Positions 51,601-60,189 of a stretch of DNA of 64,000 bases are shown here, piece by piece. This stretch comes from Acinetobacter equi (GTDB taxonomy: Bacteria; Pseudomonadota; Gammaproteobacteria; Pseudomonadales; Moraxellaceae), in assembly GCF_001307195.1 (NCBI RefSeq), contig NZ_CP012808.1, positions 1,922,001 through 1,986,000 of the forward strand. Direction: 5' to 3'. The notes under the pieces are model-generated. The model had not been told where the DNA came from and made no database searches. It worked only from the letters and a program-made list of their open reading frames with translations. The translations under genes and the position numbers were made by a program. Every line of letters begins with the position of its first letter. The stretch's first letter is position 1.

Positions 51601-52354
51601 AAACCATTAAGAATGTTGAGTTATACCAATCTGCTGATTCTGCAACATCTGTTTGTTCACCCCAAATTTGTGGGCTAGATGGAGGTAAATCACAGTACCA
51701 ATCGTAGAAAGATAACGATGCACCACCAATGAGGCTCAAATATCGTGAACCTGCGGCATAGCTGACCATAGACATTGCAGGAATAGGGGAGAAACCTAAA
51801 ATACGGTCTGGACCATAATTTTTAATGGTATAGGCATTGGCTGCTGCAATAATTTCATAAGCTTCATCCCAATTACTACGAACAAAACCACCTAATCCAC
51901 GTTTAGACTTATATGATTTAGCAATTTCAGGGGTAGTTGTAATGTATTGCCAAGCTTCAATAGGATCTTTTGTTTTACGAATGTCACGCCAGAGTTTAGC
52001 TAAATGTCCACGTAACATTGGATATTTAACACGTTGAGCAGAATAAACATACCAACTATAAGATGCACCACGTGGGCAACCACGAGGTTCATGATTCGGT
52101 AAATCTGGACGAGTACGAGGATAATCTGTTTGTTGTAATTCCCACGTGATCAATCCATTTTTAACAAAAACTTTCCAGCTACAAGAACCTGTACAGTTAA
52201 CACCATGGGTTGAGCGAACAACTTTATCGTGGCTCCATCGGCTTCGATAAGCATTCTCCCAATCACGGTTTTCGTTTGTCACACTTCCATGCTGATTTGA
52301 ATATGTTTCTGTGGTTCGATTTAAAAAATTTAAACGATCTAAAAAATGACTCAT
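48665..52354 (-). CDS. narG: Respiratory nitrate reductase alpha subunit
   Basis: A 1229-residue molybdenum bis-MGD catalytic subunit reducing nitrate to nitrite. The N-terminal FS0 iron-sulfur motif has His as first ligand (HGVNCTGSCSWKVF, then CPRGASYSW). The molybdenum-ligand region is WYCDLPPSSPQIWGEQTDVAE. Length equals the usual 1220-1250, with no disruption. It faces the cytoplasm (no Tat signal beyond the vestigial N-terminus). Its own promoter region (52355-52520) contains the motif shared with narK. Confidence 0.96.
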   Translation of the reverse strand: MSHFLDRLNFLNRTTETYSNQHGSVTNENRDWENAYRSRWSHDKVVRSTHGVNCTGSCSWKVFVKNGLITWELQQTDYPRTRPDLPNHEPRGCPRGASYSWYVYSAQRVKYPMLRGHLAKLWRDIRKTKDPIEAWQYITTTPEIAKSYKSKRGLGGFVRSNWDEAYEIIAAANAYTIKNYGPDRILGFSPIPAMSMVSYAAGSRYLSLIGGASLSFYDWYCDLPPSSPQIWGEQTDVAESADWYNSTFLMVWGSNVPMTRTPDAHFYTEVRYKGTKTVAVSSDYGEMVKFSDMWLAPKQGTDAALAMAMGHVILKEFHLDNPSDYFQDYCRRLTDMPVLVTLKEENGQFTPSYYLRASQLNDQFNEQNNPEWKTLVIDENTGDLAAPKGSVGFRWGEQGKWNLKAENSASQEIKAQLSLIENHDELIDVAFDYFGGKDATDVMLRKVPVKKLQLADGSTCYIATVFDLSIANYGIDRGLGGENVASSYEDDIPYTPTWQEKHTGVPAEKVIQVAREFAQNAHDSHGKSMVIIGAAINHWYHMDMSYRGIINMLMMCGCIGQSGGGWCHYVGQEKLRPQTGWAPLAFALDWQRPARQMNGTSFFYAHTSQWRHEKLGMDEVLAPTQGHELTNMSMIDYNAKAERMGWLPSAPQLSINPLKVTQDAKTLEQDPIEYTVNGLKNGTIDMACNDPDNPANFPRNLFVWRSNILGSSGKGHEYFLKYLLGTQNAVMSNEDDCIKPKEIKVRPAVEGKLDLLTVLDFRMSTTCLYADIVLPTATWYEKDDLNTSDMHPFIHPLSEAVQPLWESKTDWEIYKGLAKKFSEMSKHYLGTQQDLVLTPLMHDSPQELGQPFDAKDWKKGECDPIPGKTMPAMTVVERNYGAIYDKFTSVGPLLEKLGNGGKGISWDTKHEVEILRGINQTQKEGIAQGQPKLNTAIDAAEMILTLAPETNGHVAVKAWGALSKNTGIDHTYLATPREHDSIRFRDVQAQPRKIISSPTWSGLESEEVSYNAGYTNVHELIPWRTLTGRQQFYQDHQWMRAFGEGFCVYKPAVDLKTTAKMLGQHSNGETEIVLNFITPHQKWGIHSTYSDNLRMLSLSRGGPHVWISEVDAQKAGIVDNDWVEVFNINGTIAARVVVSQRVPETMILMYHAQEKIVNVPGAEVSKMRGGIHNSVTKTVLKPTHMIGGYAQLSWGFNYYGTVGTNRDEFVIVRKMKNVDWLDTPAEQAK

Positions 52355-52456
52355 AGAGTTCTCCGTCTAACACGGCTATGTAATAGTACTGATCTTGATT
52401 CTACAGAGCAGATAAAAGGGTCACTATTGGTCAGAGGTACTGAAAAAATGAGATAA

Positions 52457-52474
52457 AACTAGTCACTTTGGGGG
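52457..52474 (-). promoter_or_regulatory. Shared nar promoter motif, narG copy
   Basis: On the minus strand CCCCCAAAGTGACTAGTT, about 103 bp upstream of the narG start. It matches the element upstream of the first narK at 55349-55366 in 15 of 17 positions. It contains the near-palindrome (A)ACTAGT(T). Likely binding site of a regulator common to both transcripts; NarL is the obvious candidate, but the classical TACYYMT heptamer is not evident. Confidence 0.55.
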
Positions 52475-52523
52475 AGGGAGAATTAAGTCGTTTAGATGTT
52501 AAAAAAGTGAGTGTACTTAGTAT

Positions 52524-52557
52524 AAAAAATCCCCTTATCATTTTAGATAAAGGGATT
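52524..52557 (-). terminator. Terminator after the narK genes
   Basis: On the minus strand ATCCCTTTATC ... GATAAGGGGAT followed by TTTTTTA. It separates the narK-narK transcript from narG, which therefore needs its own promoter. Confidence 0.85.
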
Positions 52558-52604
52558 GGTTGAGATATAAAAATGGGAACTTTATTATATTAGCTATAAA
52601 GCCT

Positions 52605-53987
52605 TTAACATTTTACCTCTGCTTGATCACGTGAATAGAACCACCAGTTAATTAAAATACAAGTTAAATAAAAGATAATAAATCCAATGAGTGCAGGAAC
52701 TGTACTTCCAGTCAGATCTAGAGATGTACCAAAGCTTTTTGGAATAAAGAAACCGCCATAAGCACCAATTGCCCCCATAAAGCCAACTACAGCCGCAGAT
52801 TCTTTGGCAGCTTCCGCATCGGCTTGTTGGTCGTTTAATGAAAGACGTGCTGCATTGCGACGATATAATGTAGAGAAAATTCTAGGTGCTTGAGCAAAAG
52901 TTGATGCATTACCAATACCTGTTGCTGCAAATAGAATCATAAAACTAATAAAGAAACCTAAAAATGAGCCATGTGATGTTTCATTTGGCAAACTTAAAAT
53001 AACACCCACAACAGCAAGTACCATAAGGATAAAACTTACTTGAGTTACTTTTGATGCTGCAAATTTATCGGATAGCCATCCACCTACCACACGCATTAAA
53101 GCACCAACCAATGGCCCTAAAAATGCATATTTAATAGGATCGACCGTTGGAAATACATGTTTAGTGAGTAAGGCAAAACCTGCTGAAAAGCCAATAAATG
53201 AACCAAATGTTCCAATATATAGCCAGCACATTAACCAATTATGTTTACGTTTAAAAATAACAGCTTGTTCTTTAAATGACGCTTTTGCAGAGTCAATGTC
53301 ATTCATTCCAAACCAAGCAAAAATGGTTGAAAGGAGAATAAATGGAACCCAGACAAATCCAGCATTTTGTAACCAAATTTGGTGACTAGAGCCATCTGCT
53401 TGCGTAATTATTTGAGGATCACCACCTAAAAAACCAAATAGTGCAAAGGTAATGACAATAGGGACAACAAATTGAACAGTTGAAACCCCAAGATTACCTA
53501 AACCAGCATTAATTCCCATAGCACTTCCTTTTTCTGACTTAGGAAAAAAGAAGCTAATATTTGACATAGATGAACTAAAGTTTGCACCACCAAATCCGCA
53601 CAGTAGCGCAAGAATGACCATGGTGATGTAACTAGTTTCAGGATTCTGCACTGCAAATCCTAAACCTAGTGCAGGAATGAGTAAGCTTGCTGTAGAGATT
53701 GCAGTCCAACGACGCCCACCAAAAATAGGTACAACAAAGGAGTAAAAGATACGTAATGTTGCACCTGAAAGCGCAGGTAATGCTGCTAACCAAAATAATT
53801 GGTTTTTTGTGTAGTTAAATCCAATAGAGGGTAATTGTACGACTGCAACGCTCCAAACTTGCCAAATAGCAAATGCTAGAAGTAGTGCAGGGACAGATAT
53901 CCATAAATTTCTTTTGGCAATTTTTCGACCAGTATCTTTCCAAAAATTGGGATCTTCTGGTTGCCAGACCGATAAGTTCTTAGCCAT
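52605..53987 (-). CDS. narK: NarK-family nitrate/nitrite transporter (second gene)
   Basis: A 460-residue major-facilitator protein with twelve predicted helices. The nitrate signatures are present: GLGNLGVSTVQFVVPI (about residues 158-173) and a second glycine-rich stretch (VVGFMGAIGAYGGFFIPKSF). It resembles the NarK2/nitrate-nitrite antiporter type. It is ten bases downstream of another NarK-family gene; the pair could provide uptake and exchange. Confidence 0.9.
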   Translation of the reverse strand: MAKNLSVWQPEDPNFWKDTGRKIAKRNLWISVPALLLAFAIWQVWSVAVVQLPSIGFNYTKNQLFWLAALPALSGATLRIFYSFVVPIFGGRRWTAISTASLLIPALGLGFAVQNPETSYITMVILALLCGFGGANFSSSMSNISFFFPKSEKGSAMGINAGLGNLGVSTVQFVVPIVITFALFGFLGGDPQIITQADGSSHQIWLQNAGFVWVPFILLSTIFAWFGMNDIDSAKASFKEQAVIFKRKHNWLMCWLYIGTFGSFIGFSAGFALLTKHVFPTVDPIKYAFLGPLVGALMRVVGGWLSDKFAASKVTQVSFILMVLAVVGVILSLPNETSHGSFLGFFISFMILFAATGIGNASTFAQAPRIFSTLYRRNAARLSLNDQQADAEAAKESAAVVGFMGAIGAYGGFFIPKSFGTSLDLTGSTVPALIGFIIFYLTCILINWWFYSRDQAEVKC

Positions 53988-53997
53988 ACGAATACCT

Positions 53998-55239
53998 TTA
54001 ATTTTCTTTTAAAATTTCTTTCTTTTGTAATGGTTTAAATGAGAAATGCATCCAAATTAAACTGATACATACGCAACCATAGAGCAACATAAATGAGCTA
54101 GATCGAATACCTGTAAAGTCAACGAGCATTCCAAACATGATGGGTAATAAGAAACCGCCTAATCCACCCGCTAAGCCAACAACTCCAGATACTGTTCCCA
54201 TATCATTAGGAAAATCATCTGCAATAAATTTAAAAACAGATGCTTTACCAATTGCCATCGCAATACCTACGATGAAAAGTAAAATTGTAAAGATTGTGGC
54301 ATTGATACCAATGTGAAATTGAGCAGATCCATTGACAGTTTGAATACTCATATCTGTAGATGGATACGATAAAATGAAGAAGGCAACCCAGCAGACCCAC
54401 ATAACAGCCCATGTGACTTTATAAGCACCATATTTGTCAGATAGCCATCCACCTAGTGCACGAAGTACACCACCAGGTAAGGAGAAGCAGGCAGCTAAAA
54501 ATGCCGCTTGAGTGAGGCTAAAATGATATTCTTGAACGTAATAACTCACCATCCAAAGTGCTAAACCAACATATCCGCCAAATACGACAGAGTAATATTG
54601 GCTATATCGTAAAACTGCTGGATTTTTCATCAGTTTTAGTTGGTCAGATAATTTGACGGATGATGCAACTTGATGTTTAGGATCACTATATGTGGTAAAC
54701 CAGAAAATAAGTGCGCAAACCAATAAAATGACAGAATAAACAGTTGGAACAAATGTCCAGCCAAATAAAATAATAAGTGTTGGGGCGATAAGTTTATTTA
54801 AGGCACTACCAGCATTTCCTGCACCAAAAACCCCCATTGCAAAGCCTTGATGTTTACGATCAAACCATTTTGCAACATAAGGTGTTCCTACAGAAAAAGA
54901 GCCTCCAATTAATCCCATCCATAAGCCAAGTGCTAAGAATTGCCAATATTGACTTGCATATTGCAAAAGAAATACGGGTGGAATGCAAAAAAGCATAAGA
55001 ACAAAAAATACAATTCGACCGCCGTAGCGATCTGTCCATATGCCAAGTGGAACACGAATAAGAGAGCCTGAAAGAACAGGCATTGCAGCCAATATGCCAA
55101 ATTGAGTTTCGGTTAATCCGAGTTGTTCTTTTATAGGAATGCCGAGAACAGCAAAGACCATCCAGATCATAAAGCAGATGGTGAATGATAGTGTACTTGA
55201 AATTAATATACTGTTTGCTTTGTAGCGATGAGATTTCAT
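53998..55239 (-). CDS. narK: NarK-family nitrate transporter (first gene)
   Basis: 413 residues from MKSHRYKANSILIS, chosen because AGGGAA lies just before it; an in-frame start six codons upstream exists. A twelve-helix major-facilitator protein with GVFGAGNAGSALNKLIAP (about 137-154) and GVVGLAGGLGGFLLPIMF near residue 357. It is closer in style to the NarK1 nitrate/proton symporter. First gene of a two-gene operon with the promoter motif at 55349. Confidence 0.9.
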   Translation of the reverse strand: MKSHRYKANSILISSTLSFTICFMIWMVFAVLGIPIKEQLGLTETQFGILAAMPVLSGSLIRVPLGIWTDRYGGRIVFFVLMLFCIPPVFLLQYASQYWQFLALGLWMGLIGGSFSVGTPYVAKWFDRKHQGFAMGVFGAGNAGSALNKLIAPTLIILFGWTFVPTVYSVILLVCALIFWFTTYSDPKHQVASSVKLSDQLKLMKNPAVLRYSQYYSVVFGGYVGLALWMVSYYVQEYHFSLTQAAFLAACFSLPGGVLRALGGWLSDKYGAYKVTWAVMWVCWVAFFILSYPSTDMSIQTVNGSAQFHIGINATIFTILLFIVGIAMAIGKASVFKFIADDFPNDMGTVSGVVGLAGGLGGFLLPIMFGMLVDFTGIRSSSFMLLYGCVCISLIWMHFSFKPLQKKEILKEN

Positions 55240-55348
55240 AAGTAATTCCCTGACCATATGCCAGATTTATATGATTAGAGTAGAACTTTATGAAAAGTGG
55301 CTGTATTCATCTAAGGGGCAAGAGCCCTAAAGCATTTGGCTAATAAGG

Positions 55349-55366
55349 AACTAGTTATTTTGGGGA
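55349..55366 (-). promoter_or_regulatory. Shared nar promoter motif, narK copy
   Basis: On the minus strand TCCCCAAAATAACTAGTT, about 110 bp upstream of the narK start, matching the narG element at 52457-52474. A second dyad, AGGGGC-AAGA-GCCCT (about 55316-55331), lies between the motif and the gene. Confidence 0.55.
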
Positions 55367-55404
55367 ATAAAATGGAAATACAAAGTGAAACTTTATTTTT
55401 AGAT

Positions 55405-56187
55405 GGCTTTGTTGCGCAAACCTAGCCTAGCATGTTTATCCAACCATATAATTTCAAAATGAATAAATTTGTCCCTGAAACCTATCGCACAATCAATTGG
55501 TCTTCCTACAATAGAGCCTTAATTAACCGAGGTAATATTTCCATTTGGTTTGATTAGAAGACTCAGTAGGATGTACAAGCACAAGACAGATAAGCTCGAA
55601 ATCAAACCTACTCCGATACAGCGATTCAATATTGCTTAATGATCAAATCTTTATTTCGACTCTCTTTATGCATGGTCACAGGTTTTATTCAAATACATGT
55701 AGAACTCACAAAAAATAATGTCAGTGACGCACAACTACTCGAAGATTTACTTGTTTAAATTCTCTTAGCTAAGCAAATTAATTCTATTTATACAGTTGGT
55801 ACTAAGTGTTGCAGACAAGTTATTTTAGATTGAGATGCATATGCGATCATTCTATTCAGAAAGAATGTAATGCCTTAGAAAGATCAGCAAGTCAGGTCTA
55901 TAGAGCGAAATGAGTTATTAAAATTAGTTAAATGACTAGGAAGGTCACTTTGGAAAAAGTGGTCTGGTTATCATCGTCGAAGTTTGGTGGAAACCAAGAT
56001 GTATTGTATCAAATTATTAGGCGATAAATTAAAAGCAAGGAGTTTTTCTAGTCAGGTGAATAATATTTACGTACGTGTAGCAGTTTTAAATAAATTCACA
56101 GAATTAGGTTGATCTCATACCTAAGTTGTATCTTAAATTTGGATCACTTAAGGGAGTGCAGCCTTTAAACCTTTGTACAATAAAGAT
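55405..56187 (+). mobile_element. Eroded IS5-family element
   Basis: Left inverted repeat GGCTTTGTTGCGCAAA (55405-55420). The right end is degraded to TTTGTACAATAAAGAT (56172-56187); most differences from the left end are transitions. Inside are transposase fragments: MNKFVPETYRTINWSSYNRA (from 55459) stopped after GNISIWFD, then LIKSLFRLSLCMVTGF, and a C-terminal piece SLWKKWSGYHRRSLVETKMY. Many stops and shifts make it a dead relic. Confidence 0.75.
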
Positions 56188-56420
56188 GTGCGTTACTTAA
56201 AAAATATAACAAGTAACATAATAAAAAATAAAGAAACAAATTAGTTACATTAATTTGTTGGAAATTTCAATAATAATCAGCGGGGAAATGTCAGTTAAAC
56301 CATTGATGTTTAATAAGAGGGAATATTGTCATTATTTACGTTTAATGTTCACTCTTTATTTAGAGATTTATTTTTATTAATAAATACTAGTAATTTTGTG
56401 TGTAAATAATTTTGATAAAA

Positions 56421-58022
56421 ATGAAGTTTGATGTGGGAAATTGGGGTTCGGTACAACAAATGGTTTTAAAAAATTATCAGGAAAGTAGAATTAATTTTTT
56501 AACAAATAGTCATGTTGGAGAGCCTAAGAAAATTGGATTGATATTTTTTTCCATTTTGTTATTGAGTCAGCAAAGCTATGCACAAGTTGATGATATAGGT
56601 GGAATGTCAAATAAAGTAAAAACATTTGCAGGTCAATTATTTGTTACAAAGCCTAAAGTAGATTTCACCCAAATTAATATTCAGCAGTTAAGTACATTTC
56701 CTATTGATGTTTCAGCAAGTACAGAAAATACACTAGAAAGTATTGATGATCAAAATAAGATGTTTAATGATGGAATAATAACTAAAGAAAATACGATGGA
56801 GGTAAATCGTGCTGTTTATATTGCATTACAAAGAAGACCCGAAATCACACAAAGTGTAGCATTGGTTGCTGAAAAAAATTCCAATATAGATGTTGCAGAA
56901 GCTGCATATTTCCCACAAATTTCAGGCGGTTTTTCACTTGGGGATTTGACTAAAAGTGGAAATAGAGGAACTCAAATTTATAGTATTAATGCGACACAAA
57001 TGCTCTATGATTTTGGCCAAATTAAAGCAAATGTAACAAGTGAAAAAGTAAATCTATTTATTTCACAAATTCAAACTTTAGATAAAATTGATAGTATCGC
57101 CTATGATGTTGTTGATGCAATTTTAAATATTAATCGTTATAAAAATATGATGAGAATTGCACAAAAACAATCAGATGGTATTGCTAAAATTGAGGAGATT
57201 GCAAAATTAAGGGCAAGAGCTGGAATTAGTAGCCAAGCAGATTCGATTCAAGCAGAGTCTAATTTTGAAGCTGCACAAGCAGGTCTTATTGAGCAAGAAA
57301 ACTTTTTACAACAATATCAACAAAAATTAAGAACTTATTTAGGTTTTAGCGTAAAAAATATAGAGTTTAAAATACCTGAAGATTTAGTTGTTGAGTCGAA
57401 TTTATATGAAAATATAAATTATGAAACTATTCCAAGCATGATGGAAGCAGCTGCAAAAGTTGAACTGTCAATATTACTAAAAGAACGAGTAAAGCTATCT
57501 AACTACCCAACAGTAAATTTGAAAGGAACGCTTAGTCAGGCTGTAAATGGAATTAATCCAAGTAACAATCAGAACAATGGTACTGAAAGTGCTTTAACTG
57601 TTGAAGTATCCATGCCTATTTATGAGGGCGGAGCTCGATCCGCTAAAGCAAAATCTGCGAATTTTGCAGAAGATGCATCTAAAGCACAAGTGAATGCTGT
57701 GTATTTGAATTTAGTCGAACAAATTCGAATTTTACGTGAACAAGTTGATAACACTCAAAAGCAAATTCGAATTTTAGTGAAAAGAAAAGAAACTGCAATG
57801 AAAACAAGAGAGCTTTATCAAGAGCAATATAAATTGGGGACACGTTCTATTGTCGATTTGTTGAGTGCTGAGCAAGCAATTCATAGTGCAGCACAAGAAA
57901 TTGAAACAGCTAAATATAGAATTTATTCAGCCATTGTTCAGTATATACGGCATACAGGACAAACTCGTAATGTGTATGACTTAAATAATATTTCAATTCA
58001 AGGGTTTAAGATTCAACCATGA
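56421..58022 (+). CDS. TolC-like outer-membrane channel of a type I secretion system
   Basis: 533 residues from the ATG at 56421; ATG 56460 is an alternative, since the signal-like helix (GLIFFSILLLSQQSYAQ) lies unusually far in, about residues 36-52. The outer-membrane efflux pattern follows: two repeats with AYFPQISGGFSLGDL ... TQMLYDFGQIKANV and NYPTVNLKGTLSQAV ... MPIYEGGARSAKAK. It forms the outer-membrane duct for the adhesin encoded downstream. It overlaps the next start by four bases. Confidence 0.88.
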   Translation: MKFDVGNWGSVQQMVLKNYQESRINFLTNSHVGEPKKIGLIFFSILLLSQQSYAQVDDIGGMSNKVKTFAGQLFVTKPKVDFTQINIQQLSTFPIDVSASTENTLESIDDQNKMFNDGIITKENTMEVNRAVYIALQRRPEITQSVALVAEKNSNIDVAEAAYFPQISGGFSLGDLTKSGNRGTQIYSINATQMLYDFGQIKANVTSEKVNLFISQIQTLDKIDSIAYDVVDAILNINRYKNMMRIAQKQSDGIAKIEEIAKLRARAGISSQADSIQAESNFEAAQAGLIEQENFLQQYQQKLRTYLGFSVKNIEFKIPEDLVVESNLYENINYETIPSMMEAAAKVELSILLKERVKLSNYPTVNLKGTLSQAVNGINPSNNQNNGTESALTVEVSMPIYEGGARSAKAKSANFAEDASKAQVNAVYLNLVEQIRILREQVDNTQKQIRILVKRKETAMKTRELYQEQYKLGTRSIVDLLSAEQAIHSAAQEIETAKYRIYSAIVQYIRHTGQTRNVYDLNNISIQGFKIQP

Positions 58023-60133
58023 GTATAGATACAGTTAATTATAAGCCTTGGTTAAAGTCAATTTTAGAAATTGCAAAGCATTATGGGATAGAGCCATCAG
58101 AAGAGCAGATTAGTCTTCAGTTAGATTGGAGTGAAAACAAGAATTCAGATCAAATATTATCTATTATTTCAAGACAGATCGGTTTAAAAATTCAAAAAGC
58201 AGATTTTAGTACAGAATGGTTGAATACTTGGCGCTTGCCACTCTTATTGGAGTTTAAAGATGGTCAAGTAGGTGTGTTACATAAGATTGATCGCCTAGGG
58301 AATATCAGTATTTCATTTAGTGGGGAAAATGGACTATCTCAAACTATAAAGATAGAAGATATCGTTGAAAGTGCATTAAATATATACATTATTCGCCCTG
58401 ATCGTACTGTACCTGATGCACGTGTAGATGATTATATCCGTCCTTATACAAAAGGGTGGTTTTGGTCTTTAGTATTAAAAGATTGGAAACGTCATACTGA
58501 TGTTTTTGTCGCATCATTATTGGCAAATGTGTTGGCACTTGCATCTATTGTTTTTTCAATGAATGTATATGACCGAGTAATTCCAGCGCAAGCCATTCCA
58601 ACACTTTGGGTGTTGGCTATAGGTGTGCTGATTGCTGCTATTTTTGAGTTTGTATTTAGAATTTCACGTATTTATATTTCAGACTTAATTGGAAAACGAG
58701 CAGATTTACGGATTTCAGATCAAGTTTTTGGTCATGCATTACGAATTAAAAACAAGATGCGATCCAAATCTACAGGTTCTTTCATTTCTCAAATTCGAGA
58801 ACTGGAGGGTGTTCGGGAATTAGTGACATCTACCACAATTACCGTTTTAGCAGATTTACCATTTTTCTTACTTTTCCTCTTTATCTTTTGGTTTATTGGT
58901 GGAAATTTAGTTTGGATTATTCTTGCTGTTGTTCCAATTATGTTAATTCCTGGAATTTTTGTACAAAAAAAATTAGCCAAATTGGCACAAGAAGGTATGC
59001 GAGAAAGTGCCATTCGAAATGCATTATTGATTGAATCTGTTCAAGGTATTGAAGAAATTAAGTTATTGCGTGCGGAAGCAAGATTTCAAAATCAATGGAA
59101 TCACATGAATGAAGTTTCTGCTGATATTAGTATGCAACAACGAAAAATTGTGGGTTGGTTGACGACATGGACACAAAAAGTCCAAGGTCTTACTTTTGTT
59201 GCAGTTGTATTGGTTGGTGCATTTGCTGTTATGGATGGTGAGCTGACAACAGGAGCATTAGTTGCTTGTTCTATTTTATCTTCCAGAATGCTAATGCCAA
59301 TTTCTCAAGTTTCTGGAATTTTTGGTCGTATTCAACAAGCGATTGTGGCAAAAGAAGGTTTGGATTCATTAATGGATAAACCTGTCGATCAGCCATTAAA
59401 TGCTAATTTTATTAAACAACCTGTACTTTATGGTGCATATGAATTAAATGGCATTCAATTTAAATATGATAAGGCTGATCCTCAATTAAATATTGATATT
59501 CAAAGTTTAAATATTAAAGCTGGTGAGAAGATTGCAATTTTGGGACGCAATGGTGCAGGTAAGTCGAGTTTGTTGCAAATTTTATCAGGTATGCAAGAGC
59601 CTTTAGCGGGGCAAATGTTACTCGATGGCTTTGATTTCAAAATGTTAGATCCATCTGATGTACGTCGAGAAGTAGGGCTATTGAATCAAAATGCACCATT
59701 ATTTTTTGGAACAATTCGTGAAAATTTAAAGCTAGGTGCACCATTAGCAACTGATGATGATTTGATTCGGGTTTTAAAAATGACCGGTGCATTGAAATTT
59801 ATTCAGGAGAAAAAAGAAGGATTAGATTCAACTATTATGGAAGGTGGGGTTGGTTTTTCTGGGGGGCAAAAGCAGACTTTATTGCTTTCAAGGCTGTTAT
59901 TAAAAAATCCTAATATCTTATTGCTCGATGAACCAACAGCCGCTTTAGATGATGTAAGTGAACGTCATTTAATTTCTGAGTTAAAAAGTTGGATGGGAAA
60001 TCGGACATTAATCGTCGCAACACATCGTTTGGGTGTTTTAGATTTGGTTGACAGAATTATTGTTATAAATAATGGCAAGATTGTTATGGATGGTTCAAAG
60101 GAGCAAGTTTTATCACAAAAACAAACACGGTAA
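58019..60133 (+). CDS. Type I secretion ABC transporter, LapB-like
   Basis: A 704-residue ATPase/permease. The first 125 residues are a degenerate C39-peptidase-like domain without a catalytic Cys, as in LapB/HlyB-type exporters. There is a six-helix membrane domain (about 155-430), then Walker A GRNGAGKSS, signature FSGGQKQ, Walker B ILLLDEPTAALDD and THR. It exports the BapA-like adhesin together with the HlyD-like and TolC-like partners. Confidence 0.92.
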   Translation: MSIDTVNYKPWLKSILEIAKHYGIEPSEEQISLQLDWSENKNSDQILSIISRQIGLKIQKADFSTEWLNTWRLPLLLEFKDGQVGVLHKIDRLGNISISFSGENGLSQTIKIEDIVESALNIYIIRPDRTVPDARVDDYIRPYTKGWFWSLVLKDWKRHTDVFVASLLANVLALASIVFSMNVYDRVIPAQAIPTLWVLAIGVLIAAIFEFVFRISRIYISDLIGKRADLRISDQVFGHALRIKNKMRSKSTGSFISQIRELEGVRELVTSTTITVLADLPFFLLFLFIFWFIGGNLVWIILAVVPIMLIPGIFVQKKLAKLAQEGMRESAIRNALLIESVQGIEEIKLLRAEARFQNQWNHMNEVSADISMQQRKIVGWLTTWTQKVQGLTFVAVVLVGAFAVMDGELTTGALVACSILSSRMLMPISQVSGIFGRIQQAIVAKEGLDSLMDKPVDQPLNANFIKQPVLYGAYELNGIQFKYDKADPQLNIDIQSLNIKAGEKIAILGRNGAGKSSLLQILSGMQEPLAGQMLLDGFDFKMLDPSDVRREVGLLNQNAPLFFGTIRENLKLGAPLATDDDLIRVLKMTGALKFIQEKKEGLDSTIMEGGVGFSGGQKQTLLLSRLLLKNPNILLLDEPTAALDDVSERHLISELKSWMGNRTLIVATHRLGVLDLVDRIIVINNGKIVMDGSKEQVLSQKQTR

Positions 60134-60189
60134 AGCATTTTTTAAAGTAAGAAGCGTGATTGAATATGTGATGAAATGAGAAATATATC

